Part shown: in pieces, positions 7,271 through 11,251 of the stretch
How the letters are laid out: the number at the start of each line of letters is the position of its first letter
Numbering within the stretch: the stretch's first letter is position 1
From: an uncultured Clostridia bacterium
Lineage (GTDB): Bacteria > Bacillota > Clostridia > TANB77 > CAG-508
DNA: 11,251 nt
Direction of reading: 5' to 3'
NCBI GenBank assembly: GCA_934162925.1
Contig: CAKPJR010000029.1
Span: 1-11,251, forward strand
The notes under the pieces: generated by a model
What the model was told of the DNA's origin: nothing
The model's database searches: none
Seen by the model: only the letters and a program-made list of their open reading frames with translations
Translations under genes and position numbers: made by a program

Positions 7271-8189
7271 TTGACCATATATATAGATATAATTTTTTTA
7301 GAAAACCTATTTATGAATTATATTATTATATATGCAACAGGAATTATAGTAAAAGCACCTATAAAGATAATAAGAACCTTTTTAGCTAGTGGTATAGGTG
7401 GAGTATATGCAATTTTATCATATATGTCTATGTTGGAAATATGTTCAAATTTATTTTTAAAAATAGCATTGTCTGTGGTTATGGTTTATATTGCATTTAA
7501 TCCAAAAAATAAAAAAATATTTTTAAAACAGTTGATGATTTTTTATCTAACTTCGTTTACTTTTGGAGGAGTAGCTTTTGCACTCTTATACTTTGTAAGC
7601 CCACAAAAAATCTTAATGGAAAAAGGAGTTTTAATAGGTACATATCCAATAAAAATGGTACTGGCTGGTGGAATTGTGCGGATTCATAATAATAACAAGA
7701 GCATTTAAAAATATAAAAGGAAAGTTAACTAAAAAAGATATGCTATGTTCTCTAAAAATAATTATAAATAAAAAAAGCAAATATATAAAATCAATTATAG
7801 ATACTGGAAATTTTTTAAGAGAGCCAATCAGTAAATTACCTGTTGTAGTAGTGGAAAAAAGAGCACTAGAAAAAGTAATACCAGAATATGTTTTAGATAA
7901 CTTAGATAAAATTATAGATGGTCAAGAAGTGGATTTACAAGACTATATGGCAAAAGTAAGATTAATCCCATTTTCTTCTCTTGGAAAAGAAAATGGAATG
8001 TTACTTGGAATAAAAGCAGATGCAATATTAGTAGAAACAGATGAAAAAAGCATAGTTTTAAGTAACGCAATTATAGGTATCTATAATGGGATTTTAAACA
8101 AAATGGGTAAATATCAAGCTTTAATAGGACTAGATATAATAGAAGGTGATGAAAAAGTAAATGAATATGTGAAAAGCTATACAGCATAA
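7271..8189 (+). CDS. spoIIGA: SpoIIGA, sporulation sigma-E processing peptidase, split by a +1 frame change
   Basis: SpoIIGA is a membrane aspartic protease that removes the pro-sequence of sigma-E after the sporulation septum forms. The first frame (7271-7708, TTG start behind GAGGTGA at 7260-7266) encodes about five hydrophobic segments. The second frame, one base later, is used from 7680 to 8189 and carries the protease domain with the active-site motif DTGN (D177 in the joined protein). Skipping one base near 7679 joins GGIV to GFIIITRAF in the fifth membrane segment and gives 305 residues, close to the 309 of B. subtilis. Read straight through, the product is 145 residues: 136 native ones and the tail RIHNNNKSI. 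An ATG-less start inside the second frame is not convincing. sigE follows after 30 bases. The gene could be made by programmed frameshifting, be a fresh pseudogene, or reflect a sequence error. Confidence 0.9.
7676..7682 (+). other. +1 frame-change site in spoIIGA: GTG CGG A
   Basis: The zero frame reads GTG CGG ATT CAT and stops at 7706-7708. The conserved frame resumes with GGA TTC at 7680, so exactly one base (G7678 or C7679) is extra. There is no homopolymer, so simple replication or polymerase slippage is not an obvious cause. A GGTGG lies seven bases upstream of the CGG and could act as a weak Shine-Dalgarno-like stimulator, but this is speculative. Confidence 0.85.
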
Positions 8190-8219
8190 AAAAAATAAAA
8201 AATTAGGAGGGAAATACTT

Positions 8220-8952
8220 ATGAATATATTGGAGATATTAAGAATTAAGCTTAATACAATTTACGTTAAATACTTAAATAATGAGGAAATTGAAAAATTT
8301 CCAATATACTATATAGGAGGAAGCCAAACTTTACCACCTCCATTAGATGCAAATGAAGAGGACGAATATTTAAAAAGATTAGATAATAATGATGTAGAAG
8401 CAAGACAAGTATTAGTAGAAAGAAATTTGAGATTAGTTGTATATATTGCAAAAAAATTTGAAAATACAGGAGTTGGAATAGAAGACTTAATATCAATAGG
8501 AACAATTGGATTAATGAAAGCAATTAACACATTTAACACAGGAAAAAATATTAAACTTGCAACATATGCTTCAAGGTGTATAGAAAACGAAATATTAATG
8601 TATTTGAGAAGAAGCAATAGAATAAAAGGGGAAATTTCAATAGACGAACCATTAAATCAAGATGGGGATGGAAATGAGTTATTATTATCAGATATATTAG
8701 GTACAGAGCCGGATATTACATCTAGAGGTTTAGAAGATGAGGTCGATAAAGTATTATTGAAAGCATCTATAGAAAAATTGAGCAATAGAGAAAAAAATAT
8801 AATGGAGCTTCGATTTGGATTTATTAGCGGAACTGAAAAAACACAAAAAGAGGTAGCAGACATGCTACGGAATTTCACAAAGTTACATATCAAGATTAGA
8901 AAAGAAAATAATGAATAAAATGAAAAAAGATATATTAAGCAAAACAGGATAG
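8220..8952 (+). CDS. sigE: RNA polymerase sporulation sigma factor SigE, interrupted by a +1 frame change near its end
   Basis: Sigma-E directs the early mother-cell genes of sporulation. ATG 8220 lies behind TTAGGAGGG (8203-8211). The N-terminal about 28 residues form the pro-sequence before the conserved YYIGGSQTLPPPL, where SpoIIGA cuts. Region 2 (about 61-131) contains NLRLVVYIAKKFENTG, DLISIGTIGLMKA and TYASRCIENEI. Region 4 (about 180 onward) has MELRFGF and TQKEVADML. The zero frame then leaves the family at residue 217 and stops at 8918 (232 residues), with a nonsense tail. Skipping one base at the CGG (8868) continues as GISQSYISRLEKKIMNKMKK and ends at TAG 8950-8952, giving 243 residues (B. 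subtilis 239). Without the shift the -35 recognition helix is missing, so the short form should not read normal promoters. sigG, usually next, is absent; a convergent mgtC follows. Confidence 0.95.
8865..8871 (+). other. +1 frame-change site in sigE: CTA CGG A
   Basis: The zero frame reads ATG CTA CGG AAT TTC and stops at 8916-8918. The conserved frame resumes with GGA ATT TCA at 8869. The restored glycine is the conserved turn residue of the region 4.2 helix-turn-helix. The local sequence shares CGGA and the following Gly codon with the spoIIGA site. An AGAGGT (8849-8854) lies 13 bases before the CGG, further than in the prfB frameshift site. Confidence 0.85.
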
Positions 8953-8967
8953 AGTTTTGCTCTATCC
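8947..8967. terminator. Hairpin shared by the ends of sigE and mgtC
   Basis: GGATAGAG (8947-8954) pairs perfectly with CTCTATCC (8960-8967) around TTTTG. The left arm carries the stop TAG of frameshifted sigE (8950-8952), and the right arm carries the stop TAG of mgtC on the minus strand (8962-8964). The flanks are only moderately T-rich (TTCTTCT rightward, TGTTTTG leftward), so it is a probable bidirectional terminator of moderate strength. Confidence 0.65.
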
Positions 8968-9636
8968 TTCTTCTAAATCAAGTACATTTTCCATACTAGA
9001 AATTTCTGTGAAAACAGAATTTATATTTACGCCTTTGTGATATCTAAAAATCAAGCTTAAATCTGCCAAATCTTCCTCATTTGGCTTACCTGTTTTGATT
9101 TTTTTAATATTAATATCATTTTTGTCAAGGATCTTTTGTATAGCTGGTAAGGTGTCTTGAATATCCCTTACTGTTAAATCTAAAGAAACATTAGTAAAAT
9201 GATCTAATGATTCAAATAAATTATGAGAGTGAGAAAGTATTACATATACAATTACAGTAGAAATAATTCCACCTATGTAAAAACCAGCTCCAATGCTAAG
9301 ACCAATACAAGTTGTAGCAAGTAAACTAGAAGCAGTAGTTAATCCCTTTACATTAAATCCATCTCTTAAAATAGTACCAGCACCTATAAAACCTATACCA
9401 GAAAGTAACTGAGCTGGAATTCTAGATGCATCAACTGAATATTTATAACTTAAATATTCACCACAAAGCATAATAAGTACAGCACTAATACCAATTAAAG
9501 AATGGGTTTTAAATCCAGCTGGTTTATTAACAGATTCTCTTTCTGCACCAATAAATCCTGCTAATAGAAATCCTAAGATAAGCCTAATTATAGCTTCGAA
9601 CCAAAATGTTGAAATTAAGTTTTGTAAAAATTGCAT
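8962..9636 (-). CDS. MgtC/SapB family membrane protein
   Basis: The 224-residue product is a polytopic inner-membrane protein of the MgtC/SapB family, whose members are linked to magnesium homeostasis and, in Salmonella MgtC, to F1Fo-ATPase control. Family marks are GAERE (residues 30-34), AGFKTHSLIGISAVLIML (40-57), D69 with SRIPAQ, the strongly conserved GIGFIGAGTILRDG (80-93) and VKGLTTASSLLATTCIGL (96-113). Hydrophobic segments cover roughly 12-30, 45-62, 78-92, 98-112 and 116-134. A soluble C-terminal domain of about 85 residues follows. The ATG lies behind AGGAGGG on the minus strand. It is convergent with sigE and downstream of trmL by 71 bases, with AT-rich TATAAT sequences in between but no convincing -35. 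Substrate and role in this organism are unknown. Confidence 0.92.
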   Translation of the reverse strand: MQFLQNLISTFWFEAIIRLILGFLLAGFIGAERESVNKPAGFKTHSLIGISAVLIMLCGEYLSYKYSVDASRIPAQLLSGIGFIGAGTILRDGFNVKGLTTASSLLATTCIGLSIGAGFYIGGIISTVIVYVILSHSHNLFESLDHFTNVSLDLTVRDIQDTLPAIQKILDKNDINIKKIKTGKPNEEDLADLSLIFRYHKGVNINSVFTEISSMENVLDLEEG

Positions 9637-9707
9637 ATTCCCTCCTAAAAAATATTATATAAATATTATAATTTAATAATAGTGTAAATTAAAGAAAAAA
9701 TTAAAAA

Positions 9708-10202
9708 TTAATTAAAATATTTACTTATTTCTTCTAAATTACAAAAATTATTTTGTCTAAAAACCTCATAAGCCACAATAGCCACCGAATTAGATAAATT
9801 AAGAGAACGTAGAGTTTCTCTCATAGGAATTCTTATAGTATTTTCTAAATGTTCCTTTAACAAGCTTTCAGGAAGACCTTTAGTTTCTTTTCCAAATAAA
9901 AGAAAAACTTCTTCTAATTTAGAATAATCAACATCAGAATAACAATGTTGGCCCTTTGTTGTAACTAAAAACATATTATTATTTACTGGATATTTTTTCA
10001 AGAAATCAGATAAAGAATTATGCTCTTCTATATCTAATTTATCCCAATAATCAAGACCAGCTCTTTTTACATATTTATCAGAAATCTCAAAACCAAGAGG
10101 TCTTACTAAATGCAATTTTGCACCAATTGCAGCACAAGTTCTTGCAATGTTTCCTGTATTTTGAGGTATTTCTGGTTCTACTAAGACAATATTTAAATTC
10201 AT
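9708..10202 (-). CDS. trmL: tRNA (cytidine(34)-2'-O)-methyltransferase, TrmL type (SPOUT superfamily)
   Basis: TrmL-type enzymes 2'-O-methylate the wobble base of certain leucine tRNAs using S-adenosylmethionine. The 164-residue protein has the full short SPOUT layout. The N-terminal motif is EPEIPQNTGNIARTCAA (residues 9-25), followed by LVRPLGF (32-38). The knot motifs are LLFGKETKGLP (101-111) and IPM with RSLNLSNSVAIVAYEVFRQ (125-127, 132-150), where the SLNLSNSV loop binds the cofactor. The start is ATG 10202 (minus strand) behind AAGGAAGGG. The gene is complete and has its own promoter at 10234-10262. Length and motifs match TrmL/CspR rather than the longer TrmH/RlmB proteins. It may share transcription with mgtC downstream. 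Confidence 0.93.
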   Translation of the reverse strand: MNLNIVLVEPEIPQNTGNIARTCAAIGAKLHLVRPLGFEISDKYVKRAGLDYWDKLDIEEHNSLSDFLKKYPVNNNMFLVTTKGQHCYSDVDYSKLEEVFLLFGKETKGLPESLLKEHLENTIRIPMRETLRSLNLSNSVAIVAYEVFRQNNFCNLEEISKYFN

Positions 10203-10233
10203 AACAATCCCTTCCTTAAAAAAACTGAATATA

Positions 10234-10262
10234 ATTATAGCATAGAATTAGAAAACAGTAAA
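10234..10262 (-). promoter_or_regulatory. Promoter for trmL, with -35 in the left end of the repeat element
   Basis: Reading the minus strand, TTTACT (10262-10257), 17 bases, then TATAAT (10239-10234) preceded by TGC, an extended -10. The -35 overlaps the outer edge of the left terminal inverted repeat. Confidence 0.65.
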
Positions 10263-10314
10263 ATAAATTGGAATTTGTAAAATGGATGTGTGAGGTGTGC
10301 AGTGAGAGGTGGGA

Positions 10315-10340
10315 TTTGTAGGGGCGTATTGCATACGCCC
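10315..10340 (+). repeat. TTTGTAGGGGCG hairpin module 1
   Basis: GGGCGTAT (10322-10329) pairs perfectly with ATACGCCC (10333-10340) around TGC. It is preceded by TTTGTAG, the same lead-in found in the other modules. Confidence 0.85.
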
Positions 10341-10353
10341 AAAAACGAATTTG

Positions 10354-10390
10354 TTGCAAATGTTGTAGGGGTTGCCGCCCTCGGCGACCC
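10354..10390 (+). repeat. GTTGTAGGGG hairpin module 2
   Basis: GGGTTGCCG (10369-10377) pairs with CGGCGACCC (10382-10390), with one G-T wobble and a four-base loop, and is preceded by TTGTAG. Its left part, from 10354 to 10371, is an imperfect inverted copy of about 10525-10542 in module 4. Confidence 0.8.
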
Positions 10391-10444
10391 GCAATCGTAA
10401 AATTAGCAAAAAATATATTGCACATGTGATTTGAAAATTATGAT

Positions 10445-10473
10445 GATTGTAGGGGCAGGCCCTGTGTCTGCCC
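10445..10473 (+). repeat. GATTGTAGGGGCAG hairpin module 3
   Basis: GGGCAG (10453-10458) pairs with CTGCCC (10468-10473) around a nine-base loop, again preceded by ATTGTAG. Confidence 0.8.
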
Positions 10474-10503
10474 AAAATTTACAATTATTTTTTTATGATT
10501 TTC

Positions 10504-10542
10504 GGGCGAGCACGGAGCACCGCCCCTGCAACGTTTGTAATA
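10504..10542 (-). repeat. Hairpin module 4, inverted copy
   Basis: On the minus strand this reads GCAGGGGCGG and closes with CGCCCG; the outer arms are GGGCG (10504-10508) and CGCCC (10521-10525) on the plus strand. The flank to its right is an inverted, roughly 15-of-18 match to the flank of module 2, so the module is the same family in reverse orientation. Confidence 0.75.
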
Positions 10543-10552
10543 GATTACATTT

Positions 10553-10611
10553 ACGATTCAGGACAGTCCCCTTTTGTTATCCAACAAAAGAGGGACAGTC
10601 CCTAGAATCGT
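10553..10611. repeat. GGACAGTCCC long hairpin module 5
   Basis: Nested arms: ACGATTC (10553-10559) with GAATCGT (10605-10611), GGACAGTCCC (10561-10570) with GGGACAGTCC (10592-10601) with one A-A mismatch, and CTTTTGTT (10571-10578) with AACAAAAG (10583-10590) around ATCC. It is the longest stem in the window and differs in sequence from the other modules, suggesting a separate repeat family inserted beside them. Confidence 0.88.
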
Positions 10612-10631
10612 TCACACAAATTCCAATTTAT

Positions 10632-10660
10632 TTGACTTTTATATGTTGAAATGCTAAACT
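10632..10660 (+). promoter_or_regulatory. Promoter for the VTT-family gene, with -35 in the right end of the repeat element
   Basis: TTGACT (10632-10637), 17 bases, TAAACT (10655-10660) preceded by TGC (extended -10). The -35 begins inside the right terminal inverted repeat, mirroring the trmL promoter on the other side. Confidence 0.6.
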
Positions 10661-10687
10661 AATGTTTAATAGCAAGGAAGGAATTAA

Positions 10688-11251
10688 ATGAAGAATCAAA
10701 AGAAAATAAAAATAATAAAAATAACATTAACAGCCGTAATATTAATAGCACTTGCAATATTTTTTTGGAGAATTGCTCCGTTTATGAAAGATTTGTCTAC
10801 AACGGAAGGTCAGATTGCTTTTAGAAATAAAATAAACAGTATGGGATTTTTAGGACTGCTATTATTATTTAGCTTGCAAGTATTGCAAATATTGTTGGTA
10901 GTATTACCAGGAGAACCTTTTGAGGTGCTTGCAGGAATGTGTTATGGTACATGGGGTGGCTGGCTATTTATAACTTTATCTGTACTTATTACTACAATAA
11001 TAATATTTTTTTCTGTAAGAAAATTAGGAAAAAAATATTTATACAATTTTTTTAAAAAAGAAAAAGTAGAAAAAATAATGAATAGTAAATTATTAAAAAA
11101 TGAAGCTAATTTAGAAATGGTTTTATGTTTAATATTTTTGCTCCCAGGAACTCCAAAAGATTTATTTGTGTATATAGGTGGACTATTACCAGTAAAACCA
11201 TTAAGGTTTATATTAATAGCAACACTTGTAAGATTTCCATCAGTAATTACT
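10688..11251 (+). CDS. TVP38/TMEM64 (VTT/SNARE-associated) family membrane protein, partial at right edge
   Basis: The frame is open from ATG 10688, behind AAGGAAGGA, to the window edge, giving 188 residues without a stop. A first hydrophobic segment lies at about 12-32. A second hydrophobic region, 52-75, leads into LPGEPFEVLAGMCYGTWGG (73-91). A third follows at 92-110, then a basic loop with KKEKVEK. LLPGTPKDLFVYIGGLLPV (151-169) then opens the last part. The paired PGEPFE and PGTPKD re-entrant motifs are typical of the DedA-related VTT fold, whose members are linked to lipid or undecaprenyl-phosphate transport; the substrate of this one is unknown. Family proteins are usually about 200-240 residues, so little is missing. 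It is divergent from trmL across the repeat element. Confidence 0.88.
   Translation, partial: MKNQKKIKIIKITLTAVILIALAIFFWRIAPFMKDLSTTEGQIAFRNKINSMGFLGLLLLFSLQVLQILLVVLPGEPFEVLAGMCYGTWGGWLFITLSVLITTIIIFFSVRKLGKKYLYNFFKKEKVEKIMNSKLLKNEANLEMVLCLIFLLPGTPKDLFVYIGGLLPVKPLRFILIATLVRFPSVIT

Larger units (their letters stand above)
10261..10633. mobile_element. Composite non-coding repeat element with terminal inverted repeats
   Basis: AAATAAATTGGAATTTGT at 10261-10278 is perfectly inverted at 10616-10633 (18 of 18), and the match continues imperfectly outward to about 10254 and 10640. The 373-bp interior is much more GC-rich than the chromosome and consists of five hairpin modules (listed separately). 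It encodes no transposase; short open frames crossing it (for example 10431-10649) are translations of repeats. It fills the gap between divergent trmL and the VTT gene. It resembles a MITE or nested intergenic repeats; no target-site duplication is clear. Mobility is inferred only from the terminal repeats and composition. Confidence 0.6.

Noticed and set aside
7668..8189. An independent 173-residue gene downstream of a short SpoIIGA
   Set aside because: Its first residues are an artefact of the overlap; the true homology joins the upstream frame inside a membrane segment with one base skipped.
10216..10649. Open frames across the repeat element on both strands
   Set aside because: They translate hairpin repeats, have mixed composition and no conserved content.

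Overview
The window looks like chromosomal DNA from a very AT-rich, spore-forming member of the Bacillota, probably an uncultured Clostridia-type anaerobe. The grounds are the strong A-richness of the coding strand, near-exclusive AGA/AGG arginine codons, GGAGG-type ribosome sites with TTG starts, and the order ftsA, ftsZ, spoIIGA, sigE. The species cannot be fixed from the sequence.

Layout, left to right. Positions 2-655 hold the 3' end of a gene resembling YhaO/SbcD-type exonucleases, with a 42-bp in-frame tandem repeat inserted before its conserved tail. A gene-free, extremely AT-rich stretch follows (656-1388). It contains a small compositional island (about 690-852) that might be a structured RNA. 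Then come a YhaN/SbcC-like ATPase whose coiled coil is interrupted by a membrane hairpin (1389-3272), prfA (release factor 1) with its own promoter and terminator, ftsA, ftsZ with a terminator, and the sporulation pair spoIIGA-sigE. Convergent to sigE are an mgtC/sapB-type membrane protein and a trmL-type tRNA methyltransferase. A composite repeat element with 18-bp perfect terminal inverted repeats (10261-10633) separates trmL from a divergent SNARE-associated/VTT-type membrane protein that runs off the right edge.

How the genes work together. FtsA tethers the FtsZ ring for division. SpoIIGA is the membrane protease that normally cleaves pro-sigma-E after asymmetric division, and sigma-E then drives the early mother-cell programme. 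The YhaO/YhaN pair is a presumed SMC-like nuclease/ATPase module.

The main observation is that both spoIIGA and sigE are broken by a single +1 frame change at the same motif, an in-frame CGG followed by A (GTG CGG A and CTA CGG A). In each case skipping one base restores a full-length, highly conserved protein with glycine (GGA) at the junction. By eye, no other gene in the window has an in-frame CGG codon. Without the shift, SpoIIGA loses its protease domain and SigE loses its -35-recognition helix. The possibilities are programmed +1 frameshifting (or quadruplet decoding) at a hungry CGG codon controlling entry into sporulation, two recent inactivating mutations, or sequence error. The repeated motif favours the first enough to deserve a direct test.
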